A DNA stretch of 64,000 bases. It comes from Pelagimonas sp. (GTDB taxonomy: Bacteria; Pseudomonadota; Alphaproteobacteria; Rhodobacterales; Rhodobacteraceae). This document shows, piece by piece, positions 1 through 7,538 of the stretch (position 1 is its first letter; the number at the start of each line of letters is the position of its first letter). The DNA is taken from positions 372,001-436,000 of the forward strand of contig JAOASD010000023.1 of NCBI GenBank assembly GCA_025210265.1, written 5' to 3'. The notes beneath the pieces are model-generated. The model had not been told where the DNA came from. It worked only from the letters and a program-made list of their open reading frames with translations, and did not search any database. Position numbers and translations under genes: made by a program.

Positions 1-168
1 AATTACAGCAACGAGGTCTATATCCTGCCCAAGCATCTGGATGAAAAGGTCGCGCGCCTGCATCTGGGCCGCATCGGTGTGAAACTGACCACGCTCAGCA
101 GCGAACAGGCCGCCTATATCGGCGTCACCCCCGAAGGCCCGTTCAAGCCGGAACATTATCGCTACTAA
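1..168 (+). CDS. ahcY: Adenosylhomocysteinase, C-terminal fragment (5' part outside window)
   Basis: Only the last 55 codons are present, in frame from base 1 to a TAA at 166-168. The peptide carries the highly conserved SAH hydrolase C-terminus, with [20 protein letters not shown] and the terminal FKPEHYRY, in which the Lys-Tyr tail reaches the NAD pocket of the partner subunit. The enzyme splits S-adenosylhomocysteine into adenosine and homocysteine in the cytoplasm and so relieves product inhibition of methyltransferases. A factor-independent terminator follows within 30 bases, so this is the end of its transcript. The identification is firm even from the fragment because this tail is nearly invariant. 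Confidence 0.93.
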   Translation, partial: NYSNEVYILPKHLDEKVARLHLGRIGVKLTTLSSEQAAYIGVTPEGPFKPEHYRY

Positions 169-195
169 GCGCGGCAATTGCTGCCAAAGACCATC

Positions 196-221
196 GGGCG
201 TCCCATCGGGGCGCCCTTTTT
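196..221 (+). terminator. Rho-independent terminator after ahcY
   Basis: A 9-bp stem (GGGCGTCCC at 196-204 with GGGGCGCCC at 208-216, one G-T wobble) with a 3-base loop is followed by five T residues at 217-221. It lies 27 bases after the ahcY stop. Confidence 0.85.
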
Positions 222-275
222 GGTATGGCCGCGCATGGCGCTGCGTGACAGTCTATGCCAAAAGGAGCGCGCGCC

Positions 276-491
276 ATGAAAACCGTTGATATCGTCAAGT
301 GGACGGCCACCGTGATCCAGCTGTTTGGCTATGGAATGACGGGGCTGAACATGACGCCATGGAATGTCTATGCGTTTTTTGTAGGGATCTTTCTGTGGTT
401 CGCAGTTGGTGTGATGTGGAAAGACAAGGCGATCATGGTTGTCCATGTCGGCGCGTTCATTTCCCTTTTGCTGGGGTATTTGAACGCCTGA
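276..491 (+). CDS. Small two- or three-helix inner-membrane protein, function unknown
   Basis: A 71-residue protein starting at the ATG at 276, chosen because AAAGGAG (about 261-266) sits 9 bases upstream; an in-frame ATG at 255 lacks such a site. The sequence is nearly all hydrophobic. One helix spans about residues 5-22 (WTATVIQLFGYGMTG) and two more, about 31-47 and 53-69, are separated by a short charged turn WKDKA. There are no catalytic motifs. It stands alone between the ahcY terminator and the convergent queF. Small proteins of this look are common in Rhodobacterales and are conserved but uncharacterised. I cannot assign a role. Confidence 0.75.
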   Translation: MKTVDIVKWTATVIQLFGYGMTGLNMTPWNVYAFFVGIFLWFAVGVMWKDKAIMVVHVGAFISLLLGYLNA

Positions 492-565
492 GCCCTGACC
501 TATCCTATCTGATACGCCGCACCGGCGAATCCGCCGATGCGATGCCTTGTATCGGCGATTTGATC

Positions 566-1027
566 CTAGCCGCGCCCGCGATATGGCGGGACGCCCTGAT
601 CCGGGATCCATACACCTTCTGGTATCGCGCCAGTCTGCCAGAACACATCAATCGGGATGCCGCCGCGCGGGTACCAATAGCCCCCAATTCGCAGCCATTG
701 CGGATCGAGAAACGCGACCAGACGCCGTGCAATCGACACGGTGCAATCTTCGTGAAACGCGCCGTGATTTCGGAACGACCCCAGAAACAGTTTCAGAGAT
801 TTGCTTTCCACCAGCCACTCGCCGGGGACATAGTCGATCACCAGATGCGCAAAATCCGGTTGCCCCGTCATCGGGCAAAGCGACGTAAACTCGGGCGCTG
901 TAAAGCGGACATTATAGGCCACATCCTGCGGGTTGCGAACGCGCTCCAGCTCGGCCTCGTCGGGGTGTTGGGGCAATACAGTCGCGCCGCCCAGTTGTTT
1001 GAGATTGCTGTAAATATCTTCGGACAT
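566..1027 (-). CDS. queF: NADPH-dependent 7-cyano-7-deazaguanine reductase (preQ0 reductase)
   Basis: A 153-residue type I (short, unimodular) QueF, which reduces the nitrile of preQ0 to the amine of preQ1, the last step before tRNA insertion. Cys51 and Asp58 in [10 protein letters not shown] match the catalytic Cys/Asp pair of the family (thioimide former and proton donor). [22 protein letters not shown] is the QueF signature that binds NADPH and the partner subunit. The start at 1027 is set by AAGGAGACACCC just upstream; longer open sequence upstream is not family-like. It is the last gene of the queC-D-E-F operon, 13 bases after queE, so the riboswitch before queC probably controls it too. 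Confidence 0.95.
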   Translation of the reverse strand: MSEDIYSNLKQLGGATVLPQHPDEAELERVRNPQDVAYNVRFTAPEFTSLCPMTGQPDFAHLVIDYVPGEWLVESKSLKLFLGSFRNHGAFHEDCTVSIARRLVAFLDPQWLRIGGYWYPRGGIPIDVFWQTGAIPEGVWIPDQGVPPYRGRG

Positions 1028-1040
1028 GGGTGTCTCCTTG

Positions 1041-1748
1041 TCAGACGCCGCGCTTGTTGCCCCAGACCAGCACATGCAGCTGGGGCAGGACGCGTGGGGT
1101 GAACCAGCCATCGCCGGTGACTTTTTCGATCAGCCATAACAGCCGATCCGTGGCCTGTTGCAGATCAACGGGCATCTCGGGATCGACCTCGGGATTGCCG
1201 GGCTGCAGGTAAAGCGGCAGATCGGGATAGTGCTGTGCGGTTTCCTTGGCCCAGCGATAATCCGTATCGTCAAAGACCACGATTTTCAGAGCGATTTGCC
1301 CGCAGCCTCTGGCCTGTTCAAGGCAGGCATCAAATTTGGACCAATCGGTGTCCTGCCCGCTAGACGGAGGTTTGGGGCTAAGGACCAGCGTATCCAGCGC
1401 GGCAAACCAGGGCTTTGCGACGCTGCCCTGCGTTTCCAGGGCAAAGCGATACCCGTGTTTGTGCCCCAATTCGATCAGTGGCCCAAAATCCTGAATGGCG
1501 GGGTTGCCGCCGGAGATCGACACGGTCAAAGGCCGCTTGCCAGACAGCTGTTGGATCTGCGCAAAGATGTCCGCACTGGTCATTTTCGCCCAGTCATGGC
1601 GATGGGCGCTGTCGACCGCGTGCAGGCTGTCGCACCAGAGGCAGCGGTAATCGCAGCCGCCCGCCCGGACAAAGACGGTCGGTTCCCCGATCAGTGCGCC
1701 TTCGCCCTGGATTGTGGGGCCGAAGATCTCGGAAATAGACAGGGTCAT
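1041..1748 (-). CDS. queE: 7-carboxy-7-deazaguanine synthase (radical SAM)
   Basis: A 235-residue radical-SAM enzyme converting 6-carboxy-5,6,7,8-tetrahydropterin to 7-carboxy-7-deazaguanine. The cluster motif CDYRCLWC (CxxxCxxC) lies near residue 30, preceded by the family N-terminus [24 protein letters not shown] Gly-rich SISGGNPA segment near residue 90 is the SAM-contacting GGEP-like motif. The ATG at 1748 overlaps the queD stop as ATGA, so translation is coupled. Open frame upstream of this Met belongs to queD in another frame. Needs a [4Fe-4S] cluster, SAM and Mg2+. Confidence 0.95.
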   Translation of the reverse strand: MTLSISEIFGPTIQGEGALIGEPTVFVRAGGCDYRCLWCDSLHAVDSAHRHDWAKMTSADIFAQIQQLSGKRPLTVSISGGNPAIQDFGPLIELGHKHGYRFALETQGSVAKPWFAALDTLVLSPKPPSSGQDTDWSKFDACLEQARGCGQIALKIVVFDDTDYRWAKETAQHYPDLPLYLQPGNPEVDPEMPVDLQQATDRLLWLIEKVTGDGWFTPRVLPQLHVLVWGNKRGV

Positions 1749-2110
1749 GGGGTGACGACCGGCCGGTATTCGGCCCATGTTTTCGGTGTTTCCGACACTT
1801 TGACCGCAGCGGTTTCGGGCCATCTGGCCCGGCACCAGTCATAAAAATGGCGCGCCATGTTTTCTGCGGTTGAGGGGCCCTCCAGAATGTCATTCAGGTG
1901 GCGGTGGTCGAATGTGCCGTCAATATAGGCCTTAAGCGGGGCCAGTTCGTGGTAATCACGTACAAACCCATCCGCGTTCAGATCCGGTGCGGCCAGTTCG
2001 ATCACCACGATATAATTATGCCCATGCAGCCGGGCACATTGATGATCGTCGGGCAGGTGGCACAGTTGATGCGAGGCGGAAAAGTGAAATTCCTTGGTGA
2101 TGCGAAACAT
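1745..2110 (-). CDS. queD: 6-carboxy-5,6,7,8-tetrahydropterin synthase
   Basis: A 121-residue member of the PTPS/QueD fold making 6-carboxytetrahydropterin from dihydroneopterin triphosphate. Zinc ligands are the His of FSASHQL (about residue 14) and the two His of LHGHNY (about 29 and 31). A nearby Cys in [11 protein letters not shown] is the candidate catalytic nucleophile. The C-terminal [13 protein letters not shown] contains the conserved Glu that holds the pterin. It shares one base with queC (TGATG) and four with queE (ATGA), a tight translationally coupled operon. Confidence 0.95.
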   Translation of the reverse strand: MFRITKEFHFSASHQLCHLPDDHQCARLHGHNYIVVIELAAPDLNADGFVRDYHELAPLKAYIDGTFDHRHLNDILEGPSTAENMARHFYDWCRARWPETAAVKVSETPKTWAEYRPVVTP

Positions 2111-2811
2111 CAGGCTGTGTCCTTTTCCGCGATGGCCTGCTGCCAGAAATCGGGGTCTTCATAGGGGGTCGGATCCGGGATACCGGCCAGATGAAACGCT
2201 TCGCGCCGCTCGACGCAGGTGCCACAGCGCCCGCAATGCTGCGCGCCGCCTTTGTAGCAGGACCATGTTTCGGCAAAGGGTGTGTTGGCGGCGGCACCCG
2301 CCGTGACGATATCGGCCTTTGAGGCGTGAACAAACGGGGTGACAAGCGTCACATCGGCATAGCCCTCCAGCGCGGCGCGCTGCATTTTGTCAAACGCTTC
2401 GGTAAAGCCAGGTCGGCAGTCGGGATAGATAAAGTGATCTCCGCCGTGAACCGCCGTGGCCACCCCGGTGTCGCCATTGGCTGCAGCGATGCCATAGGCG
2501 ATGGTAAGCATGATGGCGTTGCGGTTGGGCACGACGGTCACTTTCATCGTGTCTTCGGCATAGTGGCCATCAGGGACGTCAATGTCATCGGTCAGGGCCG
2601 AGCCGCTCAGCGCGGCCCCAATCGCGCGCATATCAATGATGTGATGCGGCACATCCAGGCGCAGGGCGCAGGCGCGTGCATAGTCCAGTTCTTTGCGGTG
2701 GCGCTGGCCATAGTCAAACGACACCAGTCGCGACAATGCGCCCTTGGCTGCAAGGGCATGGGCCAGCGACACGGAATCCAGTCCGCCAGAGCAGACAACG
2801 AGTGTTTTCAT
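2110..2811 (-). CDS. queC: 7-cyano-7-deazaguanine synthase (preQ0 synthase)
   Basis: A 233-residue ATP-dependent ligase turning 7-carboxy-7-deazaguanine plus ammonia into preQ0. The N-terminal PP-loop VVCSGGLDSVS (residues 5-15) is the ATP-pyrophosphatase motif. The C-terminal zinc site is CYKGGAQHCGRCGTCVERR (about residues 186-204), four cysteines as expected. First gene of the queC-D-E-F operon. Its AAGGA ribosome-binding site (2820-2824) is the 3' end of a preQ1-I aptamer, so translation should fall when preQ1 is plentiful. Confidence 0.96.
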   Translation of the reverse strand: MKTLVVCSGGLDSVSLAHALAAKGALSRLVSFDYGQRHRKELDYARACALRLDVPHHIIDMRAIGAALSGSALTDDIDVPDGHYAEDTMKVTVVPNRNAIMLTIAYGIAAANGDTGVATAVHGGDHFIYPDCRPGFTEAFDKMQRAALEGYADVTLVTPFVHASKADIVTAGAAANTPFAETWSCYKGGAQHCGRCGTCVERREAFHLAGIPDPTPYEDPDFWQQAIAEKDTA

Positions 2812-2820
2812 AATGTCAGT

Positions 2821-2855
2821 CCTTGTTTTGATCTACCGGGTAGGCTGCGACCGGT
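2821..2855 (-). promoter_or_regulatory. preQ1-I riboswitch (translational) controlling queCDEF
   Basis: Read on the minus strand: stem ACCGG (2855-2851) pairs with CCGGT (2839-2835). The loop between them begins TCGCAGCC and carries the C-rich part that recognises preQ1. After the stem comes an A-rich tail, AGAT then CAAAACAAGG (2830-2821). The TCGCAG loop and the CAAAACAAGG tail are the same as in the well-studied Thermoanaerobacter preQ1-I aptamer. The tail ends in AAGGA, which is also the queC ribosome-binding site 8 bases before ATG 2811. Ligand-stabilised pseudoknot formation would therefore hide the site. Size (about 35 nt), position and target genes all fit. Confidence 0.9.
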
Positions 2856-3083
2856 GCCGGGCTGTTACCCGAGCCATTGTCTGATTTCCACAAAATTCAT
2901 CGTGATTGTGCCAAAGGATAGGTCGCTGGCAGACAAGTCGGTTTCGTTTCTGACGGTTTTGGGTGGGGGCCTGTGGTAACCTATTGCCAGAGCATCCGGC
3001 GATGGCGTCGCCGGGGGGATCCCCCTTGCTCGAACAATCCTTCCTGAACGCCGGGACTTTCAATCGGGAGATTGGAGGCCCCT

Positions 3084-3116
3084 GTGACCTCTGCTCCCAC
3101 AGCTGTTGGAGGTCAC
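3084..3116 (+). promoter_or_regulatory. Leader hairpin sequestering the creatinase ribosome-binding site
   Basis: GTGACCTC (3084-3091) is exactly complementary to GAGGTCAC (3109-3116), with a 17-base loop. The 3' arm holds the GGAGG that precedes the TTG start at 3118. A second GGAGG at about 3074-3078 could compete for the CCTC arm. Further upstream, CCGGCGA-TGGCG-TCGCCGG near 2996-3014 forms another perfect stem. The pairing is plain in the sequence; a regulatory role is inference. Confidence 0.45.
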
Positions 3117-3117
3117 C

Positions 3118-4362
3118 TTGACTCACGTTGATAGCAAACTCTCGCAATCCGGCTCTTTCCTGCGCCCGGAATATTTCCGCTTTGAAAATGGTGAAAAGGC
3201 CCCGCTGCCCTTCAGTCGCGCTGAGTATGACCGCCGGCTGGCCGGTCTGCGCAAGATCATGGCCGCGCAGGGCATCGAGGCCGCGATCATCACCTCGATG
3301 CATGGCGTCGCCTATTATTCCGGCTTTCTTTATTGTGCCTTTGGGCGCCCCTATGCCTGTGTCGTCACACAGGACCGGTCGACCACCGTGTCCGCGAATA
3401 TTGATGGCGGTCAGCCCTGGCGGCGCTCGGCTGATGACAACGTGGTCTATACGGACTGGAAGCGCGACAATTACTGGCGTGCGATCCGCGACCTGATCCA
3501 TGGCGCGGGCAAGGTCGGCATCGAAGGGGATCACCTGACCCTGGCCCAACATGCCAAGCTGCGCGAATTCCTGTCTGCCGAGACCGTGGACATCGCCGGG
3601 GCCACCATGCAGCAGCGCATGATCAAATCCGCCGAGGAAATCGTGCTGATCCGCGAAGGGGCGCGCATTGCCGATGTGGGCGGCGAGGCCGTGCGCAACG
3701 CGATCAAGGTCGGCGTGCGCGAGATCGACGTGGCCATGGCCGGTCGGGACGCAATGGAGGCCGAAATCGCCCGGTCCCATCCTAACAGCGAACTCCGCGA
3801 CAGCTGGGTCTGGTTTCAGGCCGGTCTGAACACCGATGGCGCGCATAACCCTGTCACGACCCGGCGGCTTGAGGCGGGGGACATCCTGTCGCTGAATACC
3901 TTCCCGATGATTTCCGGCTATTACACCGCGCTGGAGCGCACCCTGTTTGTTGGCGAACCTGATGCGACCTCGCTGAAAATCTGGGAGGCCAATGTCGGCG
4001 CGCATGAGCTGGGCCTGTCCCTGATCCGCGAGGGCGCGACCTGCTCGGGTATCTGCGAAGAGATCAACCAGTTCTTTGCCGAACGCGACCTGCTGCAATA
4101 TCGCAGCTTTGGCTATGGGCATTCTTTCGGCGTGCTGTCGCATTACTATGGCCGCGAAGCGGGTCTGGAACTGCGCGAAGACATCGACACCGTGCTACAG
4201 CCCGGCATGGTCGTGTCGATGGAGCCGATGCTGACCCTGCCCGAAGGCACCCCCGGCGCTGGTGGCTATCGCGAGCATGACATCGTGGTGCTGGAGGAAA
4301 GCGGCCCGGAAAACATCACCGGCTTTCCCTACGGTCCCGAACACAACATCGTTGCCGTGTAA
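3118..4362 (+). CDS. Creatinase (creatine amidinohydrolase), M24 pita-bread fold
   Basis: A 414-residue enzyme hydrolysing creatine to sarcosine and urea. It follows Pseudomonas creatinase along its whole length: SxxFLYCxFGRPYA, SANIDGGQPWRR, VYTDWxRDNY, RMIKSAEE, WFQxGxNTDGAHNPVTTR, YYTALERTLF and FGYGHSFGxLSHYYGREAGLELREDIDTVL are all kept. His243 in DGAHNPV corresponds to the catalytic His232. Glu residues in the SMEPM and YREHD segments are the other active-site positions. No metal is needed in this branch of the peptidase-M24 fold. The start is a TTG at 3118 with GGAGG 5 bases upstream (a TTG at 3106 is less well placed); no ATG lies near. No sarcosine oxidase or creatininase is adjacent. 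A leader hairpin covers its ribosome-binding site. Confidence 0.9.
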   Translation: MTHVDSKLSQSGSFLRPEYFRFENGEKAPLPFSRAEYDRRLAGLRKIMAAQGIEAAIITSMHGVAYYSGFLYCAFGRPYACVVTQDRSTTVSANIDGGQPWRRSADDNVVYTDWKRDNYWRAIRDLIHGAGKVGIEGDHLTLAQHAKLREFLSAETVDIAGATMQQRMIKSAEEIVLIREGARIADVGGEAVRNAIKVGVREIDVAMAGRDAMEAEIARSHPNSELRDSWVWFQAGLNTDGAHNPVTTRRLEAGDILSLNTFPMISGYYTALERTLFVGEPDATSLKIWEANVGAHELGLSLIREGATCSGICEEINQFFAERDLLQYRSFGYGHSFGVLSHYYGREAGLELREDIDTVLQPGMVVSMEPMLTLPEGTPGAGGYREHDIVVLEESGPENITGFPYGPEHNIVAV

Positions 4363-4410
4363 TTGCCTGTCGCCCAGCCTATTCAGGTTGGGCGCCCCCA
4401 GACATAAAAA

Positions 4411-4440
4411 AGCCGCGCATCGGGATCCCGGTGCGCGGCT
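4411..4440. terminator. Bidirectional terminator between creatinase and trpB
   Basis: AGCCGCGCA (4411-4419) pairs with TGCGCGGCT (4432-4440), with an inner GGGATCCC. It is flanked by A6 on the left and TTTCGTTT on the right, so it can stop transcripts from both convergent genes. Confidence 0.85.
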
Positions 4441-4465
4441 TTCGTTTAAGTTCAGCGGGACGTGA

Positions 4466-5674
4466 TCACAGATCTTCGCCCAGACCAAAGGTTTCGGTCA
4501 CATAGTCGATGTCTTTGTCACCGCGACCCGACAGGTTGATCAGGATCGACTTTCCCGGATGGTTGGGCGCTTCGCGCATGGCAAAGGCCACCGCGTGGGC
4601 GCTTTCCAGCGCGGGGATGATGCCCTCGTGACGGGACAGATCGTAAAAGGCGCGCAGGGCTTCTTTGTCGCCACAGGCGGTGTAGTTGGCTTTGCCCGTG
4701 CGATACAGATGCGCGTGCTCTGGCCCGACACCGGGATAATCCAGGCCCGAGGCCACGGTATGCACCGGTGCGGGCTCGCCCGCCTCGTCCTTCAGGACCA
4801 TAGTGCGGAAGCCATGAATATCGCCATCCTCGCCAAAGGTGATGGTCGCGGCATGTTCCCCCAGCTTGGACGAGGTGCCCATGGGTTCGACCCCGTACAG
4901 CGCCACGTCTTCGTCATCAATAAAGCCCGAGAACAGGCCCATGGCGTTCGACCCGCCGCCAACGCAGGCGGCGACAATATCCGGCAGCTCGCCGGTCATT
5001 TCCAGAAACTGTTCGCGCGCTTCGACGCCAATGATGTGCTGGAAATCCCGCACCATCATGGGGAAGGGGTGCGGCCCCACAACCGAGCCAATGGCAAACA
5101 GCGCGGTATCGGCCTGCGACAGATAGCTTTGGAAACAGCTGTCCACCGCCTCTTTCAGAGACCGACCGCCAAAGCCCACGGGCACAACGGTCGCGCCCAG
5201 CAGTTTCATGCGGGTGACATTCGGCGCCTCTTTGGCGATGTCGATCTCGCCCATGTGGATTTCGCAATCCATGCCGAAATAGGCCGCTGCGGTGGCCAGC
5301 GCTACACCATGCTGACCGGCACCGGTTTCGGCCATCAGCTTGGTCTTGCCCATATGCTTGGCCAGCAGGGCCTCGGCCATGCAGTGATTCAGCTTGTGCG
5401 CGCCGGTGTGGTTCAGGTCTTCGCGCTTGGCATAGATCTGGGCACCGCCGGCGCGGTCAGACAGGTTTTTCAGATGCGAAACCGGGGTCGGACGGCCCTG
5501 GAAATGCTTGCGGATATAGCGCAGGTCACGGATGTATTCGGCGGATTTCGAGATCTTGTGATAGGCTTCGGAAATCTCTTTGAAATGGGGTTCCAGCGGC
5601 GGGGGCAGCTGCGCGCCGCCGTAATCGCCAAAGAACCCGTTCGCGTCCGGTGTATGTTTCAAATATGACGCCAT
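4466..5674 (-). CDS. trpB: Tryptophan synthase beta-subunit homologue (no trpA adjacent)
   Basis: A 402-residue PLP enzyme of the TrpB family (indole plus serine to tryptophan). The PLP lysine is Lys94 in NHTGAHKLN and the catalytic Glu is Glu116 in AETGAGQHG. The phosphate-binding loop [10 protein letters not shown], the substrate Asp in [12 protein letters not shown] and the C-terminal [11 protein letters not shown] are all intact. The ribosome-binding site GGAGG lies 6 bases before the ATG. Several stretches diverge from ordinary TrpB1, for example [21 protein letters not shown]. Neither trpF nor trpA is beside it, so it may be a second, stand-alone TrpB that salvages indole or serves another beta-replacement rather than the main biosynthetic copy. 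It ends at the shared terminator with the creatinase. Confidence 0.85.
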   Translation of the reverse strand: MASYLKHTPDANGFFGDYGGAQLPPPLEPHFKEISEAYHKISKSAEYIRDLRYIRKHFQGRPTPVSHLKNLSDRAGGAQIYAKREDLNHTGAHKLNHCMAEALLAKHMGKTKLMAETGAGQHGVALATAAAYFGMDCEIHMGEIDIAKEAPNVTRMKLLGATVVPVGFGGRSLKEAVDSCFQSYLSQADTALFAIGSVVGPHPFPMMVRDFQHIIGVEAREQFLEMTGELPDIVAACVGGGSNAMGLFSGFIDDEDVALYGVEPMGTSSKLGEHAATITFGEDGDIHGFRTMVLKDEAGEPAPVHTVASGLDYPGVGPEHAHLYRTGKANYTACGDKEALRAFYDLSRHEGIIPALESAHAVAFAMREAPNHPGKSILINLSGRGDKDIDYVTETFGLGEDL

Positions 5675-5860
5675 TTTATCCTCCGGTGTAACATTTCAGG
5701 CATTTGTGAGGTCTCTCAGGCGGAGGGGCAAGATTAATTGTGTCGTTTGGGGCGTTTTCTGCGCATTTTTCTTGTCTTTCTCTCGCATCGCACTAGGGCG
5801 CTGAGGCCCTGAGCCCGCGCAAGGTTGCAAAATGCCTGTGGATGCCGGTTTGACGATTTC

Positions 5861-5881
5861 AACTGACAGGTTCTGTCAGTT
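5861..5881. promoter_or_regulatory. Perfect inverted repeat, probable operator of the downstream WYL regulator
   Basis: AACTGACAG (5861-5869), spacer GTT, CTGTCAGTT (5873-5881): a perfect 9-3-9 palindrome 46 bases before the first gene of a two-gene operon whose second gene is a DNA-binding WYL/DeoR-type regulator. The placement suits an autoregulatory site. The upstream 5675-5860 holds no gene and should contain the divergent trpB promoter. Confidence 0.6.
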
Positions 5882-5927
5882 GTGCTGTTCTAGACAGGCT
5901 CCGAAGACAAGCAAAGGAGCCCTTCAC

Positions 5928-6233
5928 ATGAGCAACCACACCATTGAATTTGTCAGCTTCCGGCTCAAGGAAAATGCCTGCGCCGAGGCGTTTTTGCAGG
6001 AAAGCGAAAAGGTCACCGCCTGGTGCAGTGCGCTGCCCGGTTTCGTCAATCGCCGGATGAGCGTGGATGGCAAGGGCGGCTGGATCGACCATGTGGAATG
6101 GGAGAGTGCCGAACAGGCGCAGGCCGCCACCGCCGCCTTTGCCAAAACGCCGGAAATCGGCCCGTTCATGGCGATGATTGATCCCGCCAGCGTGGATCTG
6201 CGCCATCTCAGCCTGAAGGCGTCCGTGGGGTAA
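5928..6233 (+). CDS. Small dimeric alpha/beta-barrel protein (monooxygenase-like)
   Basis: A 101-residue cytoplasmic protein with the ferredoxin-like pattern of antibiotic-biosynthesis-monooxygenase and DUF1330-type dimers. A first strand IEFVSFRLKENA leads into an amphipathic helix, AEAFLQESEKVTAWCSALPGF. The central strands VNRRMSVDGKGGWIDHVEWES carry the typical aromatic and His positions, and a second helix (AEQAQAATAAFA) follows. No cofactor motif is visible, so the substrate is unknown. The ATG at 5928 has AAAGGAG upstream. Its stop lies one base before the WYL regulator, so the two are co-transcribed behind the palindrome at 5861. Such pairs usually mark a small-molecule response. Confidence 0.75.
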   Translation: MSNHTIEFVSFRLKENACAEAFLQESEKVTAWCSALPGFVNRRMSVDGKGGWIDHVEWESAEQAQAATAAFAKTPEIGPFMAMIDPASVDLRHLSLKASVG

Positions 6234-6234
6234 G

Positions 6235-6939
6235 ATGCGCAGCGACCGTCTGACCCATCTGATAGAGATCCTGCAGGACGGTCGCCTGCATCTGGCGCGC
6301 GATCTGGCGGAAAGGCTAGAGGTGTCGGTCCGCACGATTTACCGCGATATGGACCGGTTGGTCGCCACCGGTGTCCCAATCGAAGGCGCGCGCGGCGTGG
6401 GCTACATGCTGCGCGAGCCGGTGTTTCTGCCGCCTCTGGCCCTGTCCCTGACAGAGCTGGAGGCGCTGCATCTGGGCATGGCGTTGGTATCCGACATCAC
6501 CGACCCGGAACTGTCCCGCGCCGCGCGCACCCTGTCGGCCAAGATCAGCCGCGTGTCCCGGTCCGAGGCCGGGATGGACCGCGACTGGGGTTTTGGCATC
6601 TATCCGATTTCGGTGGATGGGATGAAGGACCGCCCCGAATTTCGGCACATGTCCCGCCTGCGCCACGCGATCCGCGACCGGGAAAAGGTCGAGATCGGGT
6701 ATGGCTCGCTACAGGGGGCCAGCACGCAGCGGGTTGTGCGCCCGCTGCAGCTGGATTTCTGGGGCAAGGTCTGGACCCTGTGCGCCTGGTGCGAATTGCG
6801 GGGGGATTTCCGCTCTTTCCGCGTGGATCTGATCACAACCTGCCAGCCCACCGGGGCCCGGTTCAAGGAAGAACCGGGAAAATCATTGGCGGATTTCCTG
6901 GCCAAGATGGCGCAGGAGGACTGTGACAAACAGCGTTAG
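6235..6939 (+). CDS. YafY/DeoR-type HTH regulator with WYL domain
   Basis: A 234-residue regulator. The N-terminal winged helix-turn-helix (residues about 2-60) has the HTH_11 pattern LARDLAERLEVSVRTIYRDMDRLVATGVPIEG, followed by the wing GARGVGYML. A WYL ligand-binding domain spans about 135-210 (RVVRPLQLDFWGKVWTLCAWCELRGDFRSFRVDLI), though the defining WYL triad reads W-T-L here. Family members sense small ligands and commonly repress their own operon. The partner gene starts 307 bases upstream and the candidate operator at 5861-5881 precedes both. The convergent HD-domain gene overlaps its last codons by four bases. Confidence 0.9.
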   Translation: MRSDRLTHLIEILQDGRLHLARDLAERLEVSVRTIYRDMDRLVATGVPIEGARGVGYMLREPVFLPPLALSLTELEALHLGMALVSDITDPELSRAARTLSAKISRVSRSEAGMDRDWGFGIYPISVDGMKDRPEFRHMSRLRHAIRDREKVEIGYGSLQGASTQRVVRPLQLDFWGKVWTLCAWCELRGDFRSFRVDLITTCQPTGARFKEEPGKSLADFLAKMAQEDCDKQR

Positions 6940-7538
6940 CTGGTCAGCTGTGACACATGCCCTTCGCGGACCACCTCGGGATCATAGGCTTTGCGGGAAA
7001 ACACCGCGCGCACCATGGGTTCGAAATGCTCCAGCGGCTGCATGTCGTAATCGGGATCAAAACTGGACTGATCCCAGCGTTCGCAGAACTCGGCGCAGCT
7101 GTTGAAACAGGGGTGGTCCTTGAATTGGTCACGGGCGTTTTCGTCCCAGCCATAATGCCGCGCGTAATAGAGCATCTGGAAAATGCCGTGATGTTCGATC
7201 ACCCAGGCCACATCCCAGCGCACAAAGGGGCGGATCACCTCGGCGCTAAAGCGGTCGTGATTCTGCGGGGCCAGCCCGTCGCCAATGTCATGCAGCAGCG
7301 CCCCGACGATCCAGTCGATATCGGCCCCATCCCGTTCGGCGCGGGTGGCGGATTGCAACCCGTGCTGCAGGCGGTTGATCTGATACCCTTCAAGGCTGAC
7401 CTCGCCCTGACGGCGCAGCTCGTCCATGACGCGGTCGGCGGTCATGGCCAGATAGGGTTTTTCCAGCTCATGCAGCATCAGATATTCGTCTTTGGTGCCG
7501 TCCTTCATCTGGGTGAAAGACACGGTTTGGTCGCTCAT
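6936..7538 (-). CDS. HD-domain protein, candidate PhnZ-like mixed-valent di-iron oxygenase
   Basis: A 200-residue HD-fold protein. A full set of six candidate di-iron ligands is present: His59 (LQHGLQS), His83-Asp84 (LLHDIGD), His94 (QNHDRFSAE), His116 or 117 (IEHHGIF) and an Asp in FDPDYD (161-165). Order and spacing follow PhnZ and myo-inositol oxygenase rather than nucleotide phosphohydrolases. PhnZ cleaves the C-P bond of 2-amino-1-hydroxyethylphosphonate made by the PhyH-type hydroxylase PhnY. Here the gene overlaps a PhyH dioxygenase by four bases (ATGA), the same pairing. The PhnZ residues that grip the amine are not clearly conserved, so the substrate may differ. A plain phosphohydrolase is the alternative. 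Confidence 0.7.
   Translation of the reverse strand: MSDQTVSFTQMKDGTKDEYLMLHELEKPYLAMTADRVMDELRRQGEVSLEGYQINRLQHGLQSATRAERDGADIDWIVGALLHDIGDGLAPQNHDRFSAEVIRPFVRWDVAWVIEHHGIFQMLYYARHYGWDENARDQFKDHPCFNSCAEFCERWDQSSFDPDYDMQPLEHFEPMVRAVFSRKAYDPEVVREGHVSQLTS

Noticed and set aside
2833-4143. 436-codon open frame antisense to the creatinase
   Set aside because: Composition is that of a shadow frame; the creatinase is conserved along its whole length on the other strand.
4559-5668. Long open frame antisense to trpB (369 codons)
   Set aside because: It lies wholly within trpB on the other strand, is Gly/His/Arg-rich without domain motifs, and reflects GC-rich codon bias.
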